A DNA stretch of 64,000 nucleotides from Bubalus kerabau (Eukaryota; Chordata; Mammalia; Artiodactyla; Bovidae). The position numbers and the translations under genes were made by a program. The stretch's first letter is position 1; every line of letters starts with the position of its first letter. Positions 25,101-40,100 of this stretch are shown piece after piece. The notes beneath the pieces were generated by a model. It was not told the origin of the DNA. It was given only the letters and a program-made list of their open reading frames with translations, and searched no databases. Location: NCBI RefSeq assembly GCF_029407905.1, contig NC_073634.1, forward strand, positions 29,029,501 to 29,093,500, written 5' to 3'.

Positions 25101-28100
25101 AGGAACCACTTTCACCCTCCTAAAATTTTCCACCCTTCTTACTACTACTTTTTTAAAACATATGTATGTGTGCATGTATATTTTTTCCTGGTTATAAAAG
25201 AATGCTGTCCATTATAGAAAGTTCACAAAAGAGAGGAAAATATAAAGAAAAATTAAAATGAATGTCACCCAGAGATAATTACTGTTAACATTTGGTACAT
25301 GTCCTTCTGGTCCTGATACTTTCTTCAGCAGTCTCTTACCTTCTCTTACCTCTTTTCTTATCTGACTATTCTAACTTCCTTGAAATACCTGGGAATTGAG
25401 AGCTGGACTAGAAACTCAACAGTGCCAGGGGAAGAAATGGACTAAATGCATGCTAGTTAGCCTGTAATAGGCTGTGCTTCTGGAGGATAGCTTGGTTTTT
25501 CTCCTTTTGCTATAATGTCTTATGACATATGAATCATATTGATAACACACCTAAATCATCATTTCCTGAATCTCACTCTGAAGACATTTTATTGAATAAA
25601 CTGTAAACAGTTCAGAGTCTAAGCAATATTGATTAGTAAGCGCTATAAACACTCTGGACTGTGAGGTGATAGAGTATCACCACGCTCCTCTGGAATGCCT
25701 TACAATCATCATCATTAGGTGATCATTAACATCAAACCACACCAGTCTAAATCAGTTGGTATTGTTAGATCTTACCTCACGAAGCCAGAGCCCATAAGCA
25801 CCCCAGCAATGGAGAGCAGGGCCACCACGCTGTTGACCACATTTGGGTTTTGGATCACGCCAAGTAGCACAAGGCTTAGAAATTCACCAATTAAGTGGGG
25901 GGCCAAGAGAGCAACAGAGAAATATGCAAATCTGGCAGCCTCAGGGTATAAGGCCAGAGTCCTGGAAAAACATAAGGTCTTTAGTTCCTCTCCAAGGGTT
26001 ATAAGAAAAACTGCACAGTTGCCTTCTAGGAATAAATCCATGGTAGTTAGTGGGTGAGAAGAGTCTGCAGGGCAAGCCAAACCCCGCCTTTGAAAGGCCT
26101 TTTTGGAACACAGCATTTGAGGCCATTTTGTCCCGAGAACTGTTCTGTTGGCCCCAAGTCAACTGAGCCCCCTTTTCCTTTTTTACATCTCCTCTGCTCT
26201 CCCAGAAAAATACCAACACTTAGAGGATGGTCACAACTCACTGCATTAAGTAGGGCTGAAGTGTCCAGGCTTCTCCATAAGCAGCCACATTCTACCTGGC
26301 CAGCACTGCTCCCGCCCTAATGCCAAGGACTCACAAAACCTGGTTCTCAGCCCCTCCTGGGCGCCTCATTCCTATATCCTGGGGTTATTGCCAGTATGAG
26401 AATCCTTCTCCGCTTTTCTGGGGAGGGAATTAGCCCTCCCCAGGCCCGTTCCATTCCATTCTTGTCTTATTCTACCAAACCCTTCCACTGATTCGACCTT
26501 CATGTTCTTGTAAACAAGCTACCCTTACAACCCCTTATATTCCTTTCACCAAGTAACATTTCCCTGGTGATAGCATGTGCTCAACAGCCCTCAGACATGG
26601 CTGCTCTTTCTTTCATTTGTAGAGTAAGGAGGAGTTAGCATGTCTTAACATCCACCCCTCCCTACCACTCTTCAAGGTCATCTGCCTTTCCTCCTGTACA
26701 AATCACGAACTTTGCTTACGCTATCACTTCTCTGCCCCAGTGCAGTCCTCTGTGACTTTTAAGGCATCGTCTCACCTTTCATGCTTTCATAGCTTCTGGA
26801 CCAGGGTCAGTTTTACACTCCTGTCCATCATTATTATCCTCAAGGTCTTTAATCTTGATAATTCATCAACACCAGTGCCTCCTAATTAGGTAACCTGATC
26901 AATTCCAGTGACTCCACCCATTTAATCTTGATCACTCACCAGGTCTTGTATTTAAACGTTACTTGTTACTTAAAACTGTTCTATGTTAACCTGATTTCCC
27001 TGTCTCTGGTCTAATCTGGAAACGATCTGTGAACTATCCAATTTTTCTGTAGTTTCATCTACTCTCAATCTAGTGTTTTTTCTCAATAGTCTTACTTAAC
27101 ATGTCATAAAATAACCATTCCTTGAGTCTGCTAACCTTTTAAGCAACTTCCCCCTCTTCATTCTATTCTATACCACCAAGCTTCTCAAACAGCATCTCCT
27201 TCCATCTCACTCCTTCTTCCCTTGTAAACCTGCCTTGCACCCCCACCACGCTGCTAAAGATCTTTTTTGGAAGAGCACCAATACCTCCTTAATCTTTTGA
27301 TACATCTCCTTGAACATCTGCAGCACTGACAGGTATATTATATGCCCCTGAAACTCTCTCCTCTCTTGGGGTCTCTGATGCTGCCTGATCCTGCTTCTCC
27401 TTCCACCTCTGACCACCTCTCTGCCTCTCTCACTGAGTCACTTGCCTCTTCCACTCTCTGAATGTTCCTCTTAAGATATTATACTCAGACTGCTTCCTCC
27501 CTTTCTAACATTCTCTCCTAAAGAATCCATTTCCAGGTCTTGACTCTTACTCCTCTTGCCTTTATTTTTTTTCTACACCAACCTGTCACCCAAACCTCAG
27601 ACTGACATCTCCAGTTGGGTGTCCTGTAGCATCTCAGATGCAATGTGTTCAAAACCAAATCAATTCTCTTTCCTGGCAAACTCGATAAGGAGGTTGTCCC
27701 CTTCCCATGGTCCCAGGCTGAAAATGCAGGCATCATCCATGATTTTATTTACCCCTCAACAAATCCATTTCATTTGAGTTCATTCAATTCTACTTTCCCA
27801 ACATCTCAAAGTGATCTCCCCCACTTTCTGTTGCCACTGATACTGTCTTTACCAGGGCCTCTGCCCTTCCCAAACAGTTGCCACGGCTCCTCACTGGGCT
27901 GGCCAGTGTCCTGCCCTAACTCCAGTCTGCAACCAAAGTGACGTGGACCTCACCCTCCTGAGTCAAACAGATATGAGTCACTCTCTGAGGTTTGAAATCC
28001 TCCACTATGTCCCAATATCTAATCCTCCTCAGCCCCTTAGCCTGGCATTCAGCACCTCGCCTACCAGGCTCCAGGGCCATCAGTCATATTTTCCACTACT

Positions 28101-31100
28101 CCTTCCAACTCTCCTTTCCCCACAGCACAACTGAACCTTTTCTCTGAAAAGGTCTCATGTGTTTTTGCTTCTAAACTTATGTTCCTTCTCTCTCTTCCCC
28201 TGGAATACCCTTGCTCCTTTTCCATCTGTTCAAATGTTGCTCATCTCTCAAGTTCTCCTTTATAAAGCCTCCAAGAGGCCCTCTTCCTGCCCAACCAAAT
28301 GGACCCTTGGTCTCCTTCGGGTAATTCCCTGGAGATAAGGATGGGGAAGAGACATATCCCATTGGTGCCTCAGCTTCCTAGTCTTCAAACAAAAATAATG
28401 AATAATGCCATCTTTACAGAATGGTGACTAGGATTACATGAAATGATATATTTAAACCTCTTAGTGTCTGACATAAAAGCAAGCACTCAATATGTTAGTC
28501 ATCATTATTGTCATTATATGCCTCAACACAGTGGTTTTTTTATGATAATATTTATTAATATTGCTTATATTAATCTTACATTTTCTTGAATTAAAGTCAT
28601 GTGGAGATTTGCTTATGTCCACAAGCCATCATCTGAAACACTTTAGGGGCAGATGTGTTTTGGAATGCGGCAATTTACAGATTTGCGGAAGGTGTCATAC
28701 TGCATAGACCATGCTTGCCAAAGTGGGGTTCAGGACTTCAACTGCATTCAAGCACATTAGTATTTCCAGGAAACAGAAGTGTTACTGTTGGGAAAGTACA
28801 AAGAACCTCATGTTGGTTCCGATCAGATTTTGCTACTGAGTGAGTTTAGGTCTGATATGCTGCTAAGAGTCAAAAAAACTCCAGCTTTCAGTCCCCACAA
28901 AGAGTCAGACGTGACTGAGGATGCACACATGGGTTGGGCCTGTAGTTTACATCACAGATCAGAGATTCAGCGTGTTCCTGAGCGTCAGAGGATAAAGAGG
29001 CCTCATCAGGACCAGCAAGGAGGGCCACGCGGTCCCTGCCACACCCTCGGCCGTGAGACTCCACCCTCCTGCTCACCAGAACAAGCAGTTTTGCCTCTGT
29101 CACCCCCCAGGTTGACACCGACATCTAAGAGCCTGCAGCAAGCCTTTCCAACTCCTCATCTTAGAGCTCAAACTAACCAGGCTGTTGCTTACCTTCTACC
29201 TGTGTTTCACTTGATTCGTAGTAATTATTCACATGGCATATCATGGGTCTCTCTATTAATAGGAGCACAGCACAGGAATGCAGCGGCCTGAAGAAAGACA
29301 GTGTCTCCAGGGCCGCCTGAAGCCCTCTCTTGGGATGACAAGCTGGGCACCTTTCTCTGCTGGAGTCACAGAATACCACGTGATTCCCCATCTTAGGGGA
29401 AAGCCACAGGGATTAAGGAAGATATATCTCTCTGTCACACCAAATCAACAAATGACTCTACATACTTTCAGATTATATCTGTCAAAAGTTCTATGAAATA
29501 AAAAGCATCATCTACAAACCATCCATCAAAAGCATCAGGGATGCTTCATGGTTTTTCAAAGCCCTCTTCCCATAGTCACTCTTGATTCCTCAAGCCCCCA
29601 TCACCCCCAACCAACTGCAATGCCCCAGGTCTGTCACTGAAATCTCAGGCAGCATTGCTGCTCCAGCTCACAGCGGCCTGGGCAGCCTGGTCCCAGCTAC
29701 TCCCGAGCCCTCTGCTTGGGTCAGTGAATGTGGGACAGGCTATTCCCTGGTATGTGTAGTCTTACTGGTCTGCTCTCAGATCCCATGTGGCCCCCAGTGG
29801 GGTTCTCATATTTGCCCTGAAGGACAGAACGTTGTATAAGGCTTTGGTGGGCAAAGACAGGCCCTCCAGAGCGGAGAGCGGTTTATCCTTGGCCTCTCGC
29901 TCCACTGGTCCCACTGGCCAGGGGAGGCATGGCCTGGGAGAACCGAAGGCCTCGGGACACCCTCTTCCTTACCAGTAGCACACACTGCAGCACACGAGGG
30001 TGGCAGTGACGCTGAAGGGAAGCACGTGCAGCATGTAGGCCAGTAGCATCTGCCACTTGTGATACAGGCCATCCTGGCTCTCCTGGTCACTGACGGCACG
30101 CAGCACAGGAACTGGGCACAGAAGGCAGGTTTCAGAAGAGCCGGTCACCACACAGCTGGTGGAGGGGGCGTGGAAGGGCAGGGGACGGTGCTAGCCCAGG
30201 CTGAACTTGAGGTCTATCAGCACTGGGTGGTGAGAACCAGCTGGGGCCCCCCATTGATGGAGAGAAGGGACTGCCATCCATAGAGCTATGGACTCCCCTC
30301 TCCCCCAGAAACATACATTCTATGGGAACCATAGTAGGATTACAGTAGGATCATTTATTTCCGTGTCTCTAAAGTAGAGGAGGGGTGTCACCAGTTCAAA
30401 AATACACATGCAAAAGAGACACAAATGAGTGACGTGAGGCACTGTGTCCTCTTTTTGTGCAGGGCCTTGGCACAGAACATCAAGCACCTAGGTATTGCTT
30501 CTGGACTCCCACTGAGTTTGAAAACCATATGCTGGCTGTCCTAAATTAGGCTCCATAAGGAACATTAACAGTGCAAAGTTGGCCAGGCATCCTGGCCCCA
30601 GTGAGCTGCGCTTCCTCATGGCTAAGATAGGATACCAGGGCTGACCTAAAACCACCACCGTTAGGTGCCCCATCAGCTCCTCATAACTTCCTGTTTCACC
30701 TGGATCCTCAGAAACCCTCAAGGAGATCCACATGGTGACCTAATTCTCACTGAGGTGTTAGCAATTCACAAGTTACCTTTTCCCAGAGAAAGAACCTGGA
30801 GAGGGCCAGGCTGAGCTCAGAGGAATACCCTTATGTTGGTGCAGTCTCGCAAGGTGTCAGCTGGAGAAAGGAGATATTCAGGGAGAAAGAAGCCCCCACC
30901 CCCACTCTGGGGGCACACCTCCTGGGCAAGGCACTCACACAGGGTCACAGCGTTGAGCATGCCTGTGTATGGCATGGCACCCACAAACTGGTACAGGAGA
31001 CCCACGCGATCCTGGACGGCACCCTTCAGCACATCCTTCCCCAGTCGTAGAAGGAAGAAAATGACGAACAGACCCATGATCAGATTCTGAGTAAGACGCA

Positions 31101-34100
31101 TCGTCACTGCCAGCTTATTTCTCAGTAAGTTTCTCATCACTCTCCTGAAAGCCAAACAACCCTGTTTCAATTGCTTTTCTTTTACGGGTGGATGTCTACC
31201 CATCTGAAACGGGGTGAGGCTCTTACCTCAAGAGAACACACAGTTTAGAGAGGGCTCCAGGAGAATCTCTGGTTTTGAAAGGAATCTTTGGTAATGTTTT
31301 CAGATGTTTTGTTCTTTCAATAGCCTCCATGGTTTTGTGATACATTGCTGATTCTTTGTAGGCAAATTCAATCATCTGGACTCTTTTGTAGGTTTCTATT
31401 TCTCGTTCTTTGCTTTGGGTATCCACTGATGTCAGGTCCACTGAAATTTTTTTCCACACAAAAAACACATGTGCTTTTAAATGCATATATATACACAATG
31501 GCTAATATATGTTTCATCATTGATTTAGGAGTTCTAGCCATAATACTTCATCTCATCAAAATAATACCTGTTGTTAATGCCCACCTATAAAAATCATTTT
31601 CAATATTTTAAAGCTATCAGCAGGGCCATGAGGATCCCCATAGGCCTGTCTGGGAGAATCCAGATGTTCAGTTAGTTTTCCTCTGATCAAGTAGAAGGGC
31701 ACCATTTCGAGAGAGATCCCCCACCTCATTCTGACAGGTCATCTTTGGCAAGTTAATTGACTCGGCCAAATTAATATTTTGAAGAGTAAAAACGCCAGAA
31801 CAAAAGCAGAAATAAAATCCACTCATACAGGTGTCATTTAAGCAGGAAGATGAGATGAGAAGGTTTTAAAAACATTTATGATCAGTAATGTGAAAGAAAA
31901 ACTTACTATAAAAATCAAAAGGGTTTGAATGTTCAGGACAAGGGTAACCACAGCCACTGAAGAAATCAAGCATTTCCACTGGTGTCCCACAGAAAACCAG
32001 CTCTCCGCAGCTCAGGATGGCGATTTTGTCAAAGAGCTGATCGAACGACAGACAGTCTCAGTGTGTAATCAGGTAACTTCATCCTTATGGAAAACAAGTC
32101 TCAAGCAGTCAGTCCTCTGAGTGTCTCAGCCAATCATGAGTACTCTTACTGCGGCCATCGGAGCCACTCAAGATGCATCCCTACTCTTTCCAGCCTGGCT
32201 TGCCACTGCAGATCCTGCAGCCTCCCAGCTTGCACCCAGCATCATGTCTAGGATAGAAAGCAATTCATAGACCTGGCCAGACAACCAGGGTTTGAGTCCC
32301 AACCATGCCCCTAAGTGAGAGACCTTGGACAAAGTTTTTTTTAAATCTCAGAACTTCATCTATAAAAGTCAAATAAGAGCTCCCTAAAAGGATCCTGAGA
32401 GATTAAGGTGAGATTTTTGGATAGGAAATCTGTATGATTTAGAGGAAAAACAGACTTGAAAGCCAACCGTTAGTAGAACATGAAGGCCAGTTCCAGCTTT
32501 TTATTAACTGTGATGTTGGCTCCATTATGTATCATTTCTAAGTCTCACTCTTTCCCTCTGTAAAGTGAAAATACTGGTACCCACCTCAAAGGGTTGTGGT
32601 GTGGATTAAAGGAGCTAGTGCATAGAAGCTGTCTGGAACGTGGTAGTTGTTTCAGCACCTTATGGTAGGTGCCAACCTCTGCCCTTCCCAAATCTAGAGC
32701 TATTGGCTTCAGTTGCTCTGGTTTAGGTAGATCCCTGCTAGTGGTAAAGAACCTGCCTGCCAATGAAGGTAGATGTAAGAGACGCGGGTTCGATCCCTGG
32801 GTTGGGAAGATCTCCTGGAGGAGGGAACAGCAACGCACTCCAGTAGTCTTGCCTGGAGAATTCCCATGGACAGAGGAGCCTGGCGGGCTACAGTCCATGG
32901 GGTCGCAAAGAGTCGGACACGACTGAAGTGACTTAGCACACACGCATGCAGGTAGATCTCAGCCCAGTACACATATACCCCTGACGAGTTGAGCTGGAAT
33001 GAGACATCACCCTCACCTGGAAGAGCTCAGAGCGGGGCTGGTGGATGGTGAGGATCACAATGCGGTCCCTGCGAGCCAGCTCTGCCAGGAGGACGACGAT
33101 CTGATTTGCAGTCATACAGTCCAGACCGGTGGTTGGCTCATCAAACAGCATGACCTCTGCAGGCAAAGAAAGGCCAAGCATCTGAGTCACTGCCAAGCCT
33201 GCACTCTGTGCTCTAGATTCAGAAAGTTGAATAGTTTCTTACTGAGCTGTCTTGTCCCATCCAAACAAATACAGCCAGAGCCCAAGAGAAAACAACTGAT
33301 CTGGGAGGGCCCAGCTCCCAACTCCTGAGCAAATTTCAGCCTCAATCCTTGCGGGGACAAGGCAGCAACCAGATCAGTCCTCTCACATGGCACTATGGAC
33401 CATTTTGGCTCCATCTGAGGTTAGGGTACCCCAGAAACCATAGACAGCAGCCCACCAGGCTCCCCTTATCCCTGGGATTCTCCAGGCAAGAACACTGGAG
33501 TGGGTTGCCATTTCCTTCTCCAATGCAGGAAAGTGAAAAGTGAAAGTGAAGTCCCTGAGTCTTGTCCAACTCTTAGCGACCCCAGGGACTGTGGCCCACC
33601 AGGCTCCTCCGTCCATGGGATTTTCCAGGCAAGAGTACTGGAGTGGGGTGTCATTGCCTTCTCTGAAAGGCTGAGAAGAGGCTGGTTAAAAGAACAAAAT
33701 CTCAAAATTATAGTAAGTAAAGTCAGTGAGAGGAAGACAGATACTATGTGGTAGCACTTATATGTGAAATCTAAAATATGACACAAATGCAGTGATCTAC
33801 GAAACAGACCCACAGACCAGGTATAGAGAACAGACCGGCGGTTGCCAAGGGGGAGGGGTGCAGGAAGGGATGGATTGGGAGTTTGGGATTAGCAGATGCA
33901 AAGTATTATATATAGCATGGATAAACAAGGTCCACCTGTATAATACAGGGAACTGTATTCAATATCCTGTGATAAATCATAACGGAAAAGAATACAAAGA
34001 AGAATGTATATATGTAATACTGAACCATTTTGAGGTACAGCATAAATTAACATTGTAAAGCAACTATACTCGAATAAAATAAATTAAAAAAAAGACACAA

Positions 34101-37100
34101 TCTCACTTCATGTCTGCTGCTGCTAAGTCACTTCAGTTGTGTCCGACTCTGCACTTTCCAATACCAACTGGGTTTTCGCACTGCAAAAAAACTCTGACCC
34201 ACGAAACAAAGTCCAAGATGGGGCAGGGATTTGAGTTCTTTAGAGGGTTTAATTGTAGCTTATTTCTACCCAAGAAGTATGGGGGCTCTTAAGAACATCC
34301 CTCTTATTTGCTCTGAAGAGCAGGCAGTCTTGATCTACCCCAATGTAAAGAAAGTATGCAGATCTATTATGTCTTCTTCCAAGTGCACAGAAGTGACAAA
34401 GTTTCCCCAGGTATTGGGGAAAATGACCAAGGCAGGAAGGAAAGATGGCCATCTCATCTTGGTGGCCCTTCCTCCAGTATACATACTTTCTCATGTATCA
34501 CTCAAAGTTCTGTTTTAATTCCTACCATTTCATAAATACTTCTAGTCATACCAAAACTCACTGCCTCTCCAGGGCAGACACAGTGGCACTACCCTAGTAA
34601 GAAGCAAGGATGGATAGGGCAGGGTCCATATTCAAGGAAGACCTTAATTGAACATCAACACAGAAGCAGTGCTTCCAAGTCTATGAGCTGTTTTATACTT
34701 GGATGATGGAATCACTTTAGGAACTATATAGTATTTCCAAAGAAACTGGCTCCCCACTTTGAAAAACCTCAGTGGCTTCAGTTCAACACAACCCACTTTC
34801 CAAATGGAAACTTGTAAAGAAAGGGCTGAAAATGTCTGTAGACATGTGGAAGATGCCAGGCAGCAGCCAGTAGCAGTTCTGGGTCCCACTTACTGGGATC
34901 CTGGAGGAGCTGGGCTGCAATGGAGACTCGGCGCCTCTCACCATGGGAAATTCCCCCAAAGCTGTAGTTGCCAATCAGCTGATCTGCCACATGGCTCAAA
35001 CTCAGCTCCGTCATGACTGCCTCCACCTGTAAGACACAATGTCCAGGAAGGCTGGTCACTGCTGGGTTGCTGTTCCAATTCATAGGCTGAAGGTGGCAGG
35101 GGAGAGGCAACACACTTCTCTTGAGTGCTTGGGCCACTTTTAGACTCACCACGTCCTAGGAAAAGCACCCTTAATACAGAAGAATCCAATTTGGTTTAAA
35201 TCACAATGGGTTTCCCTGGTGGTTCATTGGTAAAGAATTCGCCTGCCAAGCACAAGACCTGGGTTCAATCCCTGAGTCGGGAAGATCCCCTGGAGAAGGA
35301 AATGGCAACCCACTCCAGTATCGTTGCCTGGGAAATCCCATGGACAGAGAAGCCTGGTAAGCTACAGTCCATGGGGTCTCAAAGAGTCAGACACGACTTA
35401 CCAACTAAACAACAACAAATTGGATTAAAATAAATAATATGAATTTGTTTTCCCTGAAAGACCTTAGAGCAACAAAAACGGCTTCTACTAGTTTCAGGGA
35501 AATTCAGTAGGAAGCAATGGAGATTTTGTTGAATTCCTGTTTTCAGATGCTACAGTTAGTCCAGCCCGTAAGAAAACCCCCAAAGGTGTAGTTACGATAT
35601 AGCTTAATTTTTAATCTTAGGTTTTTGAAACTTTATTATAATAAATGTTTCATATGTTTAAGAAAAGATTCAATTTCGTTTGAACTAAACCTCACTTTTC
35701 CTCTGTAACCCAAATAAGTCCTGGAGTCCCATGTGATCCAATCTCACTGTGGCTTTGGATCAAATATAATCCAGCTATCAAAAATAATTAAAAACAAAGC
35801 CAATCTTTATTTGAATCTCTTTAAGGACTTTAAAAGGGACCTAGTTTATAATCTGCAGCCATAAGGACTTTAAAAGGGACCTAGTTTATAATCTCCCGCC
35901 ACACTTTAAAAAATTCCTTTTTCCCAATTCTTGTCACCCTGCTTATCTTATACCCTACAGCTCCCTGAAACCCTCTCCTTACTCAACTCAAAATAATAAC
36001 CAGTAAAAAAAAATTCTTTACTGACTCTCAAATCAAGAAGGTTGACCTTTTCCTTCCCTCTCCCTCTTTTCTTCCTCAGCTTATCCCTTCTCCAGAGACC
36101 CTTCAAAAATCTCTATTTCTGGCTCCCCTTTGATAGAAAGAGACTGAGAATACTTATATATAAGGCAATGAGTTTTGTTCCCGTACATCTCTAATGAGAT
36201 TGTGTTTCTTTTACAATGAAAATAGAAGCAAAATACCACATTAAAAAATAACAACAACAACGAACTAAACTGGAGTAAGGGAGGGAATAACTTATGGAAC
36301 AAAGTTCCAGAGGAAACAGGGAGTCAGAGCAATGCACGAAGCTTTCACTAAAAGAAAAGACACATCTGAAACAGATACAAAGGAATAATGAGGTGGTTAA
36401 AAATGCATAAGCAAGCCAATATGATTTGTACTGGAAAAAAGAAGGGTGTTTTCTTGCCATCAGAGTGGAAGGATCCTGGAACTGAGTTTCACTTGACATG
36501 GCAGGGTTTACATGTGCACCAGCCAGGGCAAATTTCTGAGCATCACTTTCATCTGCTCTGCAACAGCAAGAAAGGAGTAAAGCTTGCCCCTCCTGGCTCA
36601 GAAGGGATGGAGAGAGGAGACATTTACTAAATCTGTTTCATATGTCTCTGGCTAGAAGCCTCTCCCATCTTTTGCAAACTGCACTGAGAACAGAATAATT
36701 CTCAGAGTCTTGGAAGGGACCACGAGGATCATTGGGATCATCAATCCTCTCCGTGCTATGTGATTTCACATAAACTGATTCATTCTTCATATCAGCTCCA
36801 GGAAAGATGCATCATTACTCTACTACAGGGAAGAAAAGTCCATAGACTGCCAAAGGTCACAGCATTAACAAATGGCAGAGCTGGGACTGAGAGCAAGCCA
36901 TGTGGCTTCTCAAGTGGTCCAAGAAATATAAGGGCAGCACAGTCTGCCCACATCAATCACGGCTTTAAGCTTGGATTCGCAGAGGACAGAGGCAGATCTG
37001 TTGCACTTTCTGCTCTGTCTAGCCAAAGCTATGGTTTTTCCAGTGGTCATGTATGGATGTGAGAGTTGGACTATAAAGAAAGCTGAGCACCGAAGAATTG

Positions 37101-40100
37101 ATCTTTTGAACAGTGGTGTTGGAGAAGACTCTTGAGAGTCCCTTGGACTGCAAGGAGATCAAACCAGTCAATGCTAATGGAAATCAGTCCTGAATATTCA
37201 CTGGAAGGACTGATGCTGAAGCTGAAACTCCAATACTTGGGCCACCTGATGCGAAGAACTGACTTATTGGAAAAGACCCTGATGGAGGAGAAGGGGACGA
37301 CAGATGATGAGATGGTTGAGTGGCATCACCAACTCAATGGACATAAGTTTGAGCAAGCTCTGGGAGTTGGGAATGGACAGGGAAGCCTGGCATGTTGCAG
37401 TCCATGGGGTCGCGAAGAGTCGGACACGACTGAGTGACTGAACTGAATGACTGCTCTGTTTATCACAGATACTTCCTTCTCCCTAAACTACTTTGTCAGG
37501 ATTTTACATCCTGTAGACTGTATCTGCTCAGAAAGTACCCTCAAGCAGGGAGAATAATATGATAGGAAAGTCTGAAGGACATTTAGGGGCTGCAAGTGCC
37601 AGGAAGAGGGACCATCCACAGGAAGTGAATTTGCCATTGACCAATTTCAGATACCCTTGAATTTTCTGAGTATTTGTGCAAAGATATGCATTTTCAGGAT
37701 GGAAAGCTCAGTGGCTTTTTCAGATTCTCTCCCTGGGGTATGTGATATAAATGGATCACCATCTCAAAAGAACCTGCTTATGACTTCCTTTCTCCAACTC
37801 AAATACCAATGAGATCTCCTACCCATTTTAGAGAAAAAAATACTAAAGCAGGGAGACAAGCCTGCAGAGGGCTCATCTGCCACTGTCAGAGGGGGCTAAG
37901 TCATGGGAACATGCCTGTGCCTCCCTGTGGAATGATCTCTAACCTCCATCTTTTCCGACCACAGTGGGGCCCAGGGAGACATGATGGAGCCAGAGAACCT
38001 GGTTCATGTCCCAGTTCTGCCAGTCTGAGGTGCTGGATCTCAGTCTTCTTGGGGATCAGTTTCTTGAGCTTAAAGACAGAAGTAATGCCTCCTTCATAGA
38101 GCTGATGCCAGAATGAAATCAGATACTGTGTGTGAGCAAGGTCTGATGGATGTCAGCCAAGGGTGAGAGTACAGAGTATAAGATGGGAGAATTGCAGGAA
38201 CCTTACAATGCCTTCTGAGCACTCCAGTGTTCCAGGGAGGAACAGGGCTAGCCCTCACTCTGTGGGGCTGATGGCTCTTCTTGAAGGTTCCTCTGGAGTG
38301 AAAGCTATGCACCAGGACATCCAGGGCAGTGCGTCTAGGACTGTGAAACAGAAGAATGCCCTTTCCTGACCCAGCATTATAACAGCAAGCCTGCTGGTAC
38401 TCCAGACACCATTCAGACCTAGCTCCACAGCACTTGGGTCAAGAGGAGTAACTCCCTGATGACAGGTTCAAAGGGGTCTGATAAAAATGGAGTGACTGCT
38501 GCCCCTTCAGCTGAGATGGAGGATCCCTCAGAGCCTCAATGGCATTGAAGAAAGACCAGCTTTGGCCACTGAAGTGCAAATGTAATGTGTGTGCCCAGGA
38601 GGAACCTCATTGAGCCTCAGGGTGGTGAAGTCTCTGAGGCAGATGTCATGGGCAGGAACCTCTTTCCCAGGGAACTGTGCCTGCTCTGCAGGTGGTACAT
38701 GGACCTGTTCTTGGTTCCCTGTGTGTTTCCAGTCCAGACAGAAATGAGACAATATTTTTAGGTGAGGTCCCTGTGAGTTTATCTGCAACTACTTCCAAAC
38801 TGGGTCCACTTAAGGAAACATTGGAACCTAGGAAGAGCTGACAATTCACCAACTGAATCCAGTTTGGATGAGGCACATTCAATATGTCTCAAAGAAAGTT
38901 GAGAAAAATCTCAACAGGACTGCAGGGCAGTGAATGAGGAAAACAATCATATCCGTTCAAATATAGAGCTCCCAGGACAGCACCGTCCAATAAAAATATA
39001 ATGCAAGCCACACTCAGAATTTAAACATTTTACTGGCCATATTTAGACAGTGAAAAGAAACAAGAGAAATGAATTTTAAGTGGTATAATTTCTTTATCCC
39101 TATACAACCAAAACAAAACCACTGTGACCAATAATCAACATTTTAAAAATTACTAATGAGATATTTTATGCTCTGTGATTCCAGACTAATTTTCTAAAAT
39201 GTGGTGTATATTTTACACTCATAGTACATCTCAATTAGGTCTAGTCATGTTTCAAGTGCCCCAAAGCCACATGACTAAAGCCACATTTCAAGTGCCACAT
39301 TTGAAGCCAAATTAAGTGCCCCAAAGCCACAGTGGACAGAGCAGCTCTAGACTCTTAGTGAAGACTGATGGGGAGGAATGGGCAAATGGAGGGACGAGGG
39401 GGTATGAGGCCACAGTGAGGCACCCACCTTCTTCTGGAAGAAGCTCTGGGAACCACGGCGGATGGCCAGCAGCGCCGTGTAGTTCAGTGTCTCGCGGACA
39501 GTGAGGTTGCTCAGCAGAGTGTCGCTCTGTGGGGAGGGACCTGTCAGCATCTTCCAAGGTGCCCCCCCAACCTCCCAACTCCTGCGGGCGGGCCAGGATG
39601 CGGGCACCTGCAGGACGTAGGAGAAGCAGTCCTGGAACTGCTCCCTGTGCAGCTCCTGGCCGTTCACGAACACCTCCCCAAGCAAGGTCCCTGTGCGCCG
39701 CAGCCTCCCGGACATGGCGTCCAGCAGCGTGGTTTTCCCTGAGCCTGGGAGGCGACAAGAGAGGGCCTGGAGAAGGCCATGCACGAGGCCTCACAGGAAC
39801 TTCCCAAGACCCTCGGTGAACCCGTTGTCCAGCCCTGACTTGCTCTCCCTTTGGCTTCGTGGGCCAGACTCCTGGCTGGAATGAGTCCTTCCAGCTTGTC
39901 CCCTTTCAATGAGAGGGGATGAGCTGTTTCTCTCCTCCAGGTCTGAGCTGGAGGAGCTCTGTCTGCCCCTTTATTCTCTTTTAAAGCTGCTTGAGGCTGA
40001 AAAAGAAAACACAGGATCAGACTCAAATGAAAACCATGGCTCTTGGAAGCATTTGGATTCTAGGGCATTTGAATTTCTTTTTGTTTGTGACTCCCTGGGA

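Noticed and set aside
28779..29291. A 170-codon + strand frame in ABCG5 intron 10
   Set aside because: It includes a Bov SINE scrap, has no recognisable domain and no splice-consistent neighbours.
32545..32943. A 132-codon - strand frame in ABCG5 intron 6
   Set aside because: Its N-terminal half is the antisense translation of a Bov-tA SINE, a frame that recurs at other SINE copies.
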